From: a virus
Direction: 5' to 3' (one strand)
Length of the DNA stretch: 64,000 nucleotides
Virus record (IMG/VR): IMGVR_UViG_3300045971_000431
Location: 23,756 to 87,755 of that record
The position numbers were made by a program, and so were the translations under genes. Under the pieces are notes generated by a model, which was not told the origin of the DNA, made no database searches, and saw only the letters and a list, made by a program, of their open reading frames with translations. The first letter of the stretch is position 1. Each line of letters starts with the position of its first letter. Below are positions 24,093 to 31,254 of this stretch, in pieces.

Positions 24093-24298
24093 GATTGGCT
24101 TTCTTGGTTCTGTGCACGAACGACGAAGCGTGCTAGCTCGGTGAGCAGCTCATCCGTCATAAAGATCACGTGACCGTTGGAATCGTGCAGCGTGACCCCA
24201 ACGCGTGGAATGCGGGTGAAGACGGAGGAGTTCTCCTCACCCGGGTTGACGACTTCTTCCAGTTGACCGCAGTCATTGGTGTGTAGAAGAGTGTGCAT
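24089..24298 (-). CDS. Small protein, paralogue of 24636-24848
   Basis: This 69-residue protein (MHTLLHTNDCGQLEEVVNPG) contains VGVTLHDSNGHVIFMTDELL, which aligns with VGFTLTAPNGTQIFLTDDML two genes upstream. The two are likely duplicates. ATG 24298 is used because the longer frame runs into the upstream gene. Unknown function. Confidence 0.6.
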   Translation of the reverse strand: MHTLLHTNDCGQLEEVVNPGEENSSVFTRIPRVGVTLHDSNGHVIFMTDELLTELARFVVRAQNQESQS

Positions 24299-24300
24299 GA

Positions 24301-24639
24301 TCAGTCCATCCTTTCGACGGCGTAGGCACGCATTGAAGGGTAGTACTTCTTCAGGACTTCCACGTAGGCACGTGAGCCGGCCATCTTGGCATCCATCCAC
24401 TGCGTGTGGTTGCCGGATGGGTTGTAGACCTGCAGCCCGCCCTCGAAGTCGTCAGTGCGACCCATGCCGAGGTGCTTGAGCGCAGCGACCAGCGGGCCAC
24501 GAGCCGGCTTGATCTTCACCCACGAGAAACCGCAGGGATACCACTGCGTGGGGTTGGCATCGATCATCGCCTGCGCAGCGGCCTTGGCTGCGTCTTGCGC
24601 TTCCTGGATGATCTTGAATTCAACAGCGTACTTGGTCAC
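24301..24639 (-). CDS. Conserved-looking phage protein of unknown function
   Basis: This 112-residue protein has the blocks NPTQWYPCGFSWVKIKPARG and GLQVYNPSGNHTQWMDAKMA followed by GSRAYVEVLKKYY. I recall this pattern from hypothetical phage proteins but no function. It overlaps the upstream gene by 4 bases. Confidence 0.6.
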   Translation of the reverse strand: MTKYAVEFKIIQEAQDAAKAAAQAMIDANPTQWYPCGFSWVKIKPARGPLVAALKHLGMGRTDDFEGGLQVYNPSGNHTQWMDAKMAGSRAYVEVLKKYYPSMRAYAVERMD

Positions 24640-24848
24640 AGGACATCTCCATCAATGGTGATTGCTGCCAGCCGATCTTCGGCTTCGCGGATGTAGCTGT
24701 CACGCTGGAAGCTGAAGAGCTGGTCCAGCATGTCGTCCGTCAAGAAGATCTGTGTTCCATTGGGTGCCGTCAGCGTGAAGCCGACGTCAGCATGGCGCTC
24801 GAACTTCAACTCGTCGGCCTTGCCAACGTTGATGTGTTGGACTAGCAC
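24636..24848 (-). CDS. Small protein, paralogue of 24089-24298
   Basis: This 70-residue protein has VGFTLTAPNGTQIFLTDDML in the middle and a charged helix at the end (FQRDSYIREAEDRLAAI). Its central 25 residues match the paralogue. It overlaps the next gene upstream by 7 bases. Confidence 0.6.
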   Translation of the reverse strand: MLVQHINVGKADELKFERHADVGFTLTAPNGTQIFLTDDMLDQLFSFQRDSYIREAEDRLAAITIDGDVL

Positions 24849-25069
24849 GTGAGATACTCCGGGTGAAAGATGATGGTGAGCGGCTTCCCGAGGTGGTCAT
24901 GCTCGATTGTCTCCTTGCACAACATGTCGACTGTCGCACCGAAATCGGTGGCGATCACTTCATCGGCAGGAATGTGCTCAAGGTACACGCCGTGAAAACC
25001 TTCGCGCGTGTGGAGACTACGAAACGCACATTCAAACGCTTGACGTTGGATGGTCGTGAGACGGTTCAT
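24842..25069 (-). CDS. Small hypothetical protein
   Basis: A 75-residue protein (MNRLTTIQRQAFECAFRSLH) and a histidine-rich end (TIEHDHLGKPLTIIFHPEYL). It is the first gene downstream of the long hairpin at 25082-25122. No family recognised. Confidence 0.55.
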   Translation of the reverse strand: MNRLTTIQRQAFECAFRSLHTREGFHGVYLEHIPADEVIATDFGATVDMLCKETIEHDHLGKPLTIIFHPEYLTC

Positions 25070-25081
25070 TTGAACGGGAAA

Positions 25082-25122
25082 GGCCTTGGTTGCGATAGAG
25101 TAATTCTATCACAACCAAGGCC
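25082..25122 (-). terminator. 17-base inverted repeat containing a -10-like element
   Basis: Arms 25082-25098 and 25106-25122 (GGCCTTGGTTG then YGATAG) match at 16 of 17 positions, around a 7-base loop. On the minus strand, TGATAGAAT lies across the first arm and the loop, and TTT follows the second arm. It could end the protease operon and start the next one. Confidence 0.6.
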
Positions 25123-25159
25123 CGAGATGTAGATCAGTGTGTAACTGACCTGGCGTTCG

Positions 25160-25813
25160 TTACACCGGTAGGATTGTCCAGCAGTCTGTGACCTTGCCAG
25201 TGGTGACATTGGCGAACCACTCGTAGCCGAACCAGCAGTAGCCTTCTTGGCCGAAACCGGTGCCGAACGAGTTCCGAACGAGGACCATCTGGGTGGCGTC
25301 ATCGAAGCCGCAGGCGACCATGCAGTGGCTTCCGATCCAGCGAGTTGTAGCTGCAATGCCTGGCTGAACGCCTGAGTACTTCGTCACCGAAGCGAAGGTG
25401 TCAGGCACCATGAGCGCGAACAGAACAGGCAGGCCCTGTGTTAGGGCAGTCTTCATTGCAGCGAAGGACTGCACTGACTGGTAGGCCTTGATCTTGGTGC
25501 GCAGTGGTTGAGCCACGTTGTAGGCATTGGCATCAGGCTTCGTGACGATCTTGGTCGTGTCATACGGCCATGCGGTCTCAGCAGGAGCACCATACTGGGA
25601 GAGGCCCTTCATGGCGTTTCGTGGCTGGCAACCGAAATCGCCGCCAGTCTGGTTCGCATACGAGCGTGCATTCCAGTACACGAACAGGCGTGACAGATCG
25701 GAGACGCCAAGAACGGCTTCAACGACTGAGGTGGCAGCATGGGCGACGCACGAATTTGGCAGGCCTTGTTGTTCGATTGGACCGAACTTTGCGCGGAGAT
25801 CTACTGAAGCCAT
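25160..25813 (-). CDS. Papain-like (C1) cysteine protease
   Basis: This 217-residue protein has the papain layout: IEQQGLPNSCVAHAATSVVE supplies the oxyanion Gln and the catalytic Cys (about residue 22), GSHCMVACGFDD the catalytic His, and LVRNSFGTGFGQEGYCWFGY the catalytic Asn. No signal peptide or prodomain precedes it. It lies in a late unit after a 49-residue gene, next to the PEP-CTERM island. Possible roles are cutting host or virion proteins late in infection. Confidence 0.8.
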   Translation of the reverse strand: MASVDLRAKFGPIEQQGLPNSCVAHAATSVVEAVLGVSDLSRLFVYWNARSYANQTGGDFGCQPRNAMKGLSQYGAPAETAWPYDTTKIVTKPDANAYNVAQPLRTKIKAYQSVQSFAAMKTALTQGLPVLFALMVPDTFASVTKYSGVQPGIAATTRWIGSHCMVACGFDDATQMVLVRNSFGTGFGQEGYCWFGYEWFANVTTGKVTDCWTILPV

Positions 25814-25814
25814 T

Positions 25815-25964
25815 TCACTTCTCCCCAGTGAAGATCTGGTCGCGCGGGTCGGCGACATCCTTGATCACGCCCGCGAAGACTTGATCGACTACTTGCTCTA
25901 CGGCCTTCTCAGCAATCTTCTTTCCGAAGAGGCTGAGGAGCCAATTGATGAACGCTTGCCACAT
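25815..25964 (-). CDS. 49-residue protein upstream of the papain-like protease
   Basis: The frame MWQAFINWLLSLFGKKIAEK to DQIFTGEK is too short for most gene finders. It has an amphipathic aromatic N-terminus and a helical middle with regular charges (AVEQVVDQVFAGVIKDVADP). It stops 1 base before the protease start, with GGGAGA about 7 bases before the ATG. It could be an inhibitor or partner of the protease, but this is inference from position. Confidence 0.55.
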   Translation of the reverse strand: MWQAFINWLLSLFGKKIAEKAVEQVVDQVFAGVIKDVADPRDQIFTGEK

Positions 25965-25987
25965 GAAATGGTCTCCCTGAAATGGAT

Positions 25988-26008
25988 GAAGGACCCCGAG
26001 GGTCCTTC
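25988..26008 (-). promoter_or_regulatory. Stem-loop at the 5' end of a late transcript
   Basis: GAAGGACCC and GGGTCCTTC form a 9-base-pair stem with a 3-base loop immediately after the late promoter at 26009. It would lie at the very start of the late mRNA, or end readthrough from the PEP-CTERM genes. Confidence 0.55.
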
Positions 26009-26016
26009 TATTTATG
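26009..26016 (-). promoter_or_regulatory. Late promoter CATAAATA
   Basis: Minus-strand CATAAATAGA, about 45 bases before the 49-residue gene and the papain-like protease. Confidence 0.7.
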
Positions 26017-26031
26017 CTGATGGAACCTGAG

Positions 26032-26265
26032 TTACTGTGGGCGACGGCGACGATGGAGCATCGTCAACGCAGCCACACCAGCCACAAACAGCGACAGCGT
26101 GCCTGGTTCCGGCACTGGTGGGGGCGGCGGTTCAGCCACGGCCAGGATCGTGATCGCCGAGCAGAGTGCCATGCCTTCGAATGACGTCGAGTCACACGGA
26201 GGGGCGATCGATGCTTGAGCAGCCGAAGCCGCCAGAAGCATCAGAACGAGCAGCGACTTCTTCAT
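26032..26265 (-). CDS. Small PEP-CTERM protein
   Basis: This 77-residue protein has a signal peptide (MKKSLLVLMLLAASAAQAS), a short mature region with two cysteines, a proline run (EPPPPP) and a classic PEP-CTERM tail: VPEPGT, a hydrophobic helix (LSLFVAGVAALTML) and HRRRRPQ. Such tails are recognised by exosortase, which sorts proteins to the cell surface or matrix of exopolysaccharide-producing bacteria. Only about 30 residues would be exposed. It begins 3 bases after the larger PEP-CTERM gene and is cotranscribed. Confidence 0.85.
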   Translation of the reverse strand: MKKSLLVLMLLAASAAQASIAPPCDSTSFEGMALCSAITILAVAEPPPPPVPEPGTLSLFVAGVAALTMLHRRRRPQ

Positions 26266-26268
26266 CGC

Positions 26269-27054
26269 TCAGGCCTTGCGTGCGCGACGAGCTGCACCAG
26301 TGAGACCAACCAGACCGATGAGCGCGAGCGCCAGTGAAGAAGGCTCCGGAACCGTGGTCACATCGCAGCTGTTCGTCAGTTCGCAACCGCTACCTGGCAG
26401 GATGCTGACGCTCATGAACGACTGATGCAGCGGCTTGCTTGCATACGTGTCGTTGAATGCTGTGAGGGTAGCCCAGTTCGCGCCGATTGCGGCACCGCCG
26501 GCCAGAAGACTGTTCGCTTCTGTCTTGGCGCTGTTGAACGCTGCAACTTGGCCAGAATCCCACGAGTACAGCGCGCCCGCGGTAAAGTTTCCGCCAGACA
26601 GGTTGCCTGGAGCAGTGTCATACAGCGTTTCCCAGACGGCGAGTTGGAGTGCAACTGAGTCGGTCGTGGTGCCTTGTACGTCACCATTCTGGTTCAGCAG
26701 GCCTTGGGTGAAGGCATACGTGAACATCTTGCCGAGGGCCGTGCCGGCAGCAACTGCAGGAAAGCTGTCCTGGATGTACGTGATGCCTGTACCGAACGGA
26801 GCTGCACTGGTGTACAGGTCGGTGCAGAACACAGTGTACGGAATGTCATCGAAACCAGCGGTGCCACCGACCGGCAAGAACGTTGCTGACAGAGCGCCAA
26901 CACCAGCAGAGACGTTCGGTTCACCGGTTTGAACCAGCTTGCCTGCGAGAGCACCAGTGCTGAACCCGTTCAGGGTCAGGGTACCAGTGACTGGGCCAGC
27001 AGACGCGGTGAATGCGGCGACTGCCAGTGCGATTGCGGAGAGAATACGCTTCAT
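26269..27054 (-). CDS. PEP-CTERM surface protein with thioester-type domain
   Basis: This 261-residue protein has a signal peptide (MKRILSAIALAVAAFTASAG), a beta-rich body and the tail VPEPSSLALALIGLVGLTGA plus ARRARKA. In the body, VFCTD (C77) and ALQLAVWETLYD (Q137, W141) match the two motifs of thioester domains, [YFL]C and QxxxW, in which Cys and Gln form a reactive internal bond used for covalent attachment. A second cysteine pair (C224, C230) lies near the tail. ATG 27054 is chosen from the signal peptide; the longer frame adds a meaningless leader. Driven by a late promoter. Confidence 0.85.
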   Translation of the reverse strand: MKRILSAIALAVAAFTASAGPVTGTLTLNGFSTGALAGKLVQTGEPNVSAGVGALSATFLPVGGTAGFDDIPYTVFCTDLYTSAAPFGTGITYIQDSFPAVAAGTALGKMFTYAFTQGLLNQNGDVQGTTTDSVALQLAVWETLYDTAPGNLSGGNFTAGALYSWDSGQVAAFNSAKTEANSLLAGGAAIGANWATLTAFNDTYASKPLHQSFMSVSILPGSGCELTNSCDVTTVPEPSSLALALIGLVGLTGAARRARKA

Positions 27055-27191
27055 GGTGAAGACCTTTTCTGTGGTAGATGAGGGGTGCGAAATGCACGGA
27101 TCAAGAACCCGCAGTGCAACGGCGGTCAGCGTCGATCGCCTCACGGCGATATCGTCCATCTCATTGCGAGATGTCCGCGGCAATTCTATTG

Positions 27192-27205
27192 TCCTGTGGA
27201 CAGGA
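27192..27205 (-). promoter_or_regulatory. Short stem-loop in the PEP-CTERM leader
   Basis: TCCTGT and ACAGGA pair around GG, 8 bases after the late promoter octamer. Confidence 0.4.
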
Positions 27206-27213
27206 TCTGCTGC

Positions 27214-27221
27214 TATTTATA
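27214..27221 (-). promoter_or_regulatory. Late promoter TATAAATA for the PEP-CTERM operon
   Basis: Perfect octamer on the minus strand, about 160 bases before the ATG at 27054. The long leader between them shows no other gene. Confidence 0.75.
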
Positions 27222-27248
27222 CATTCTAAGCCCACAGGCACCCACGTG

Positions 27249-27461
27249 TTAACCTTGTGCAGGTTGAACCGGTTCCACATAGACCGAGAATCTCATGCCC
27301 TGGGCGAGGTACTTGATGCGCACCTCCATCACCCTGAACTTCACCAGACCATCCACGATCAGGTCGTCTTTACGAGGAACGAACGGCACCGCGTCGGTCT
27401 GACTGGTCTGGAGAACGTCGTCGCCCATCAGGACGCAGACTTCGTAGATGCCGTTTGCCAT
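27249..27461 (-). CDS. Small hypothetical protein
   Basis: A 70-residue beta-rich protein (MANGIYEVCVLMGDDVLQTS ... VKFRVMEVRIKYLAQGMRFS). ATG 27461 leaves 2 bases to the upstream stop. It looks like a small barrel; no family recognised. Confidence 0.55.
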   Translation of the reverse strand: MANGIYEVCVLMGDDVLQTSQTDAVPFVPRKDDLIVDGLVKFRVMEVRIKYLAQGMRFSVYVEPVQPAQG

Positions 27462-27463
27462 GA

Positions 27464-27925
27464 TCAGAAGTGCGGGTTCTGTTCGGACACAATGCCATCC
27501 ACCATCCACCAGGTGCCGCCGACCATGCGCCATCCGCCGGATTCCTTGTAGCGGTTGAAGGTCTTGCCGCCGTCGGTCGTAACGCGCCAGCCCTTGGTGA
27601 TGCGGATGATCTTGCCGCAGGGGTAGTAGTCGCCGTTGAAGCCGTAGGAGACTTCATCGCCGAGACGGGGAGCCGCAACGACGGTGTAGCGCGGGTAGTG
27701 GCCGGGACCAGCATCGCAACCGAGGTAGGCTGCACCCTTCATCGCGGTCAGGTACTTGGCCATCGAATCGGCATCGGCCTTGTTCTCGAAATCGCGAGCG
27801 CTGATCCAGCCGTTGGCATCCACCAACAGGGTAGTGCGCAGCTTGGCCCAGATGTTGGGGCCGCAGCCGGGATGGGTCTCGGAGGTTTCGACTGGGAGTC
27901 CGTTTTCGAGTCGGATGTAAAGCAT
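27464..27925 (-). CDS. Hypothetical protein
   Basis: This 153-residue protein begins MLYIRLENGLPVETSETHPG and is rich in Tyr, Gly and Trp (ESGGWRMVGGTWWMVDGIVS). ATG 27925 has GGAG seven bases upstream, so I prefer it to in-frame ATGs at 27937 and 27961. FNGDYYPCGKIIRITKGWRV suggests a beta barrel. Function unknown. Confidence 0.55.
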   Translation of the reverse strand: MLYIRLENGLPVETSETHPGCGPNIWAKLRTTLLVDANGWISARDFENKADADSMAKYLTAMKGAAYLGCDAGPGHYPRYTVVAAPRLGDEVSYGFNGDYYPCGKIIRITKGWRVTTDGGKTFNRYKESGGWRMVGGTWWMVDGIVSEQNPHF

Positions 27926-27947
27926 CTGAAGCTCCATTGGGTGTATG

Positions 27948-27966
27948 TTGCAATTATACACTGCAA
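27948..27966 (-). promoter_or_regulatory. Early promoter TATAAT in a dyad
   Basis: The minus strand reads TTGCA-GTGTATAAT-TGCAA: the -10 (27953-27958) sits between complementary 5-base arms. TTGCAC 17 bases upstream may serve as -35. The start codon is 27 bases downstream of the -10, with an in-frame ATG at 15. Confidence 0.6.
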
Positions 27967-27985
27967 CCTGCGCCCGTGCAAACTG

Positions 27986-28399
27986 TTACATCTTGTTGCA
28001 GGCTTGGTGGTAGAGTAAGACTTCCATGGACATTGCTTGAATCTCCCATGGATGTTCAAGCCACGGGGTCTTCTCAAAGTCGACGATCTTGCCCATCCAG
28101 GATCGTAGGCCACCCTCGAGGATCTTCATGGCTCCTCGAATGAACTGCTTCACGTGGATCATCTCATGGGCGAGGGTGCGACCGATGTTGTCAAGAGACA
28201 TGGAAGACTGCAACACGATCCAGTAGAGGTTGCCAAACTGCATCGTGATGCCATCGGCGCCGTACTCAGATCGAACGTCCTTTCGGAGGGTGATGAGGAG
28301 CAACGCTTTCGAACCAACGATCCTCAGCTCACGCGCTACCGCGTTTGCAAAGCGCTCGATGGACTTCTTGTTTCGTTTGGCCTGTACCTCGATTAGCAT
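27986..28399 (-). CDS. Zinc metallopeptidase-like protein (HExxH)
   Basis: This 137-residue protein has LAHEMIHVKQFIRG with HExxH at about residues 78-82. A downstream glutamate in WLEHPWEIQAMSMEVLLYHQ is well placed as the third zinc ligand. The layout is SprT-like or of the minimal gluzincin kind. It has no signal peptide, so it should act in the cytoplasm or capsid. Its GTG/ATG region overlaps the next gene by 1 base. Confidence 0.7.
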   Translation of the reverse strand: MLIEVQAKRNKKSIERFANAVARELRIVGSKALLLITLRKDVRSEYGADGITMQFGNLYWIVLQSSMSLDNIGRTLAHEMIHVKQFIRGAMKILEGGLRSWMGKIVDFEKTPWLEHPWEIQAMSMEVLLYHQACNKM

Positions 28400-28647
28400 C
28401 AGACACGCCGCTTCTTCCAGTCGTAGGCAACGCCGTCAGGGCACTTGCCATCGACGATGGAGTCGACGCCGGGCTTGCCTACGCTGTCAGGGTTGTCGAC
28501 AGACATGCAGACATGGGTGGCACTGATCGTGCGCAGGTGCTGCATGCGGTCAAGAGCCTTGGACATCTCGTCCATGCCGAAGTACTCGGCTTGTGGCCAG
28601 CGGTCGCCAGCAGGGTCCGGCTTGTGATAGTAGATAACGATTGACAT
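28399..28647 (-). CDS. Small hypothetical protein, leaderless early gene
   Basis: An 82-residue protein (MSIVIYYHKPDPAGDRWPQA), ending in a basic KKRRV. ATG 28647 lies 7 bases after a TATAAT element. It shares a 1-base overlap with the metallopeptidase gene and is probably cotranscribed with it. No family recognised. Confidence 0.55.
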   Translation of the reverse strand: MSIVIYYHKPDPAGDRWPQAEYFGMDEMSKALDRMQHLRTISATHVCMSVDNPDSVGKPGVDSIVDGKCPDGVAYDWKKRRV

Positions 28648-28670
28648 AGGACCAATTATACACTGATCCT
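28648..28670 (-). promoter_or_regulatory. Early promoter in a stem-loop
   Basis: Minus-strand AGGATCA-GTGTATAAT-TGGTCCT then ATG 28647. The 7-base arms match at six positions. TATAAT is 28655-28660. Confidence 0.65.
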
Positions 28671-28700
28671 ACTACAATTGTTGCTCTTTACAACCTGTTA

Positions 28701-28732
28701 CTTGTTGAACCTAGGGGTCTAGGTTCAACAAG
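28701..28732 (-). terminator. Hairpin terminator after the S74 fibre gene
   Basis: CTTGTTGAACCTAG and CTAGGTTCAACAAG form a perfect 14-base-pair stem with a 4-base loop, 20 bases after the fibre stop. No T-run. Confidence 0.65.
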
Positions 28733-28751
28733 TCGACTGGACGGGCGGTTC

Positions 28752-31208
28752 TTAGAGAGCTGCGATCACGAATGCGAGCAGTTCCTCGTATCGAATACCG
28801 AGGCGAGTAACCAGTGTAGCTCCTGCAGTTTCTGCTGGTACAGTCTCGCCATTCAGCGTGTACCAAGTGTCCTCGCAGAACAAGCCGTAATCGTTGGCAT
28901 TCAATCCAGCAGCAGTAAATGCAGCCTGGACGTCTTGAGCAATCACACCCACGTGAATGCGAGCTGCAGCACCCTTGGCAGCAACAGCATCCTTGAACTT
29001 GAAACGGCGGATAAGACCCTTGATTGCCGTTGCAACCTGAAGCTCCGCGGCTGACAAGGTAAGAACCTGCTCTTTCAGGTTTGCATCAGACGTATTGATT
29101 ACGCTTGAGGAAGCATAGATAGAGCCCCAACGATATGACATGCTTCCAAGGCTTGCCATACCATCCATCACTGGCGTCAATGAGGATTCAATTTTGGTAT
29201 TGCCCCATATCGTAGTGCTCGTGGAGTCAATTGAAATCTTCTTTGCATTACTAGCTCTGATGTAAACGCCACCTGAGTATGACGACGACAGCACAAGACT
29301 ACCAGACATACCGCAGTCCATTACGGATCCGCTAGAATACCCAACGTATGCATCGCTCATACCTGAGAGTGTCATTGATAGATAACCAATGCGCAATGCA
29401 GCATTTGTGCCACTCGACATTCCCATCGCGCTCATCGTACCAATTGCGATGCCCGAAGAACCCGTTCCGCTGTATGAGCCGTCAAGATACAGTTGAGCAT
29501 TATCCATGGACATTGATGATCCAAGTTTAATGCTGCCGCTTCCGGTGTTGCCACTGCTTGAAAAGATTGTGGCTCCCATATAAGAGAAGGTCTGGTTACT
29601 TGTCCAAGTGTTCGAAGCAGTCAGACTGGCGCCACCACTAGACGCATTTTGCCAAGACGGAGAACTTGAAAGTCCACCTGAAGTCAGTACTTGGCCAGAA
29701 TTACCTGCACTGCCATTTATTACAAAAAGTGCGTTGGATGAGAAAGTCAAAGAATTGCTATTGATTGTGAGGCCACCGAAGCAACTCGTTGCTCCACTTA
29801 CCGAGAGCGAAGTCAAGGTGCCAACAGAATTCAGTGACGAGGCGGTGACATTGGAAGCCAATGTCGTGCCGGTCAAAGTGCCGGCGGCCGCGGTAGGCGT
29901 TAACCATGTAGGAGAAGCTGATGTACCTCTCGAGGTAAGCACTTCGCCGGCAACACCAGCCGTGGTTCCTGTGTTAGCGGCGTTTTTCAAAAATAGTTGA
30001 CTAATTGCCAAGCTCAAATTAGTGCAAGCTAGCTCGATAGTGGCTGCGGTGTTGCTACTAGGTGTACGGAATGCGGTAAACCATGTACTTGAAGTGTTCA
30101 ATGCGTCATTGGCGAACTTAAAGCTTACTTGACCAGTAGTCGTCTGGTCAATAACCATAAGCTTGGTATTAGCAGCAGCACCGGAATTTGACAGCCATAG
30201 CGACGGAAGGCCACTAGGGGTACCGGCATAAACACCAGTTGTGCCAATCGTTGCGCTCGGGACCAGTGATGCTGTGGCGGTCAATGTTGTAACTGCAGTC
30301 GTTGGTGTCGTCCACGTAGGAGTAGCACCAGCGCCAGCAGAAGTAAGCACTTGACCAGATGTACCGGCAGAGGCACCAACTTGCAGTGGTGATGAAGCAC
30401 CAGCCAAGTTGAGAGCACCAGTCTGTGTGTGGGTGCCGCTAACGGCAAGTGAGCCGAGCGTGCCTACTGAAGTCAGTGATGAGCCAGTGACACTGGCAGC
30501 AAGTGTAGTACCTGTCAGCGTTGAAGCATTGACAGAGTTGCCACCCAACTGGGCGAACGTCATCGCTTGGGTGCCGACTGCAGAAATAGTGGCAGTTTGT
30601 GTCCAAGTGGTGTCGCTATTGACCGTGCCGTCAGTGGTATACACTGCAGCGCCGTTGACTTCACCAACGTCAGGTGATCCGTCCATATCAGCAGCACGCG
30701 TCCATGCGCCCGCTGCAACAACGTAGACACCATTCTGTGTAGCTGTCGTTTGGTTCTTCGCCAACACTCGGTCACCAGCAACAAGAGCTACGCCGTCAAC
30801 TGTCTGTGTGCCTGACAGCGTGATATTGGCGGTGGTAGTTGCACGTACTGCATTCTTCCAAGAGAGACCTTGCACCAAACTGTCAACATACGACTTCGTA
30901 GTCAGGTGAACAGAAGACGTTGGGTCTGCTGCAACCACATTACCGGTCACGGTAAGTGAGCCGAGGGTGCCAACGGATGTCAACGATGACGAAACGACAT
31001 TCGTGGCGAGAGTTGTGCCGAGCAATGTAGCTGCATCTGCTGCTCCAGCTGAAACCCAGGCAGTGCCGCTGTAGACATACAGCGTACTATCAGTTGCTCT
31101 GAAAAACAACTCGCCGGCGTTAGCGATCAGTGGAAAAGACGTACCGGTTTCAACCGATGCGTTAGAAATTGAAGAACCTTCGACGAGACTGATGCCGTCA
31201 TAAAGCAT
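28752..31208 (-). CDS. Tail fibre with C-terminal S74 self-cleaving chaperone
   Basis: This 818-residue fibre starts with a module GELFFRATDSTLYVYSGTAW, then a long Ser/Thr/Gly/Val shaft with repeats of SLTSVGTLGSLxVxG and TLTGTTLA. It ends with an intramolecular chaperone of the S74 type: SDANLKEQVLTL (the Ser is the expected cleavage site) and HVGVIAQDVQAAFTAAGLNA. This domain trimerises the fibre, then cuts itself off. The fibre stands alone behind its own late promoter, next to the terminase. Confidence 0.85.
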   Translation of the reverse strand: MLYDGISLVEGSSISNASVETGTSFPLIANAGELFFRATDSTLYVYSGTAWVSAGAADAATLLGTTLATNVVSSSLTSVGTLGSLTVTGNVVAADPTSSVHLTTKSYVDSLVQGLSWKNAVRATTTANITLSGTQTVDGVALVAGDRVLAKNQTTATQNGVYVVAAGAWTRAADMDGSPDVGEVNGAAVYTTDGTVNSDTTWTQTATISAVGTQAMTFAQLGGNSVNASTLTGTTLAASVTGSSLTSVGTLGSLAVSGTHTQTGALNLAGASSPLQVGASAGTSGQVLTSAGAGATPTWTTPTTAVTTLTATASLVPSATIGTTGVYAGTPSGLPSLWLSNSGAAANTKLMVIDQTTTGQVSFKFANDALNTSSTWFTAFRTPSSNTAATIELACTNLSLAISQLFLKNAANTGTTAGVAGEVLTSRGTSASPTWLTPTAAAGTLTGTTLASNVTASSLNSVGTLTSLSVSGATSCFGGLTINSNSLTFSSNALFVINGSAGNSGQVLTSGGLSSSPSWQNASSGGASLTASNTWTSNQTFSYMGATIFSSSGNTGSGSIKLGSSMSMDNAQLYLDGSYSGTGSSGIAIGTMSAMGMSSGTNAALRIGYLSMTLSGMSDAYVGYSSGSVMDCGMSGSLVLSSSYSGGVYIRASNAKKISIDSTSTTIWGNTKIESSLTPVMDGMASLGSMSYRWGSIYASSSVINTSDANLKEQVLTLSAAELQVATAIKGLIRRFKFKDAVAAKGAAARIHVGVIAQDVQAAFTAAGLNANDYGLFCEDTWYTLNGETVPAETAGATLVTRLGIRYEELLAFVIAAL

Positions 31209-31212
31209 GGTG

Positions 31213-31238
31213 ATACCTCCAGTGATTAACGGAGGTAT
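31213..31238 (-). promoter_or_regulatory. Inverted repeat linking late promoter and ribosome-binding site
   Basis: On the minus strand ATACCTCC lies in the end of the late promoter and GGAGGTAT is the ribosome-binding site of the S74 fibre gene; they are exact complements. A transcript starting at the promoter should lack most of the first arm, whereas readthrough mRNA would hide the site. Confidence 0.6.
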
Positions 31239-31243
31239 TTATA
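31236..31243 (-). promoter_or_regulatory. Late promoter TATAAATA for the S74 fibre
   Basis: Perfect octamer on the minus strand, 27 bases before the ATG at 31208. Confidence 0.75.
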
Positions 31244-31254
31244 GAAAGTCACCT

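Noticed and set aside
27055-27183. Longer start for the larger PEP-CTERM protein
   Set aside because: It would hide the signal peptide behind 43 residues of leader sequence.
29000-31200. Tandem DNA repeats
   Set aside because: They reflect repeated fibre-shaft residues (TSVGTLGSL) within one gene and vary at codon level.
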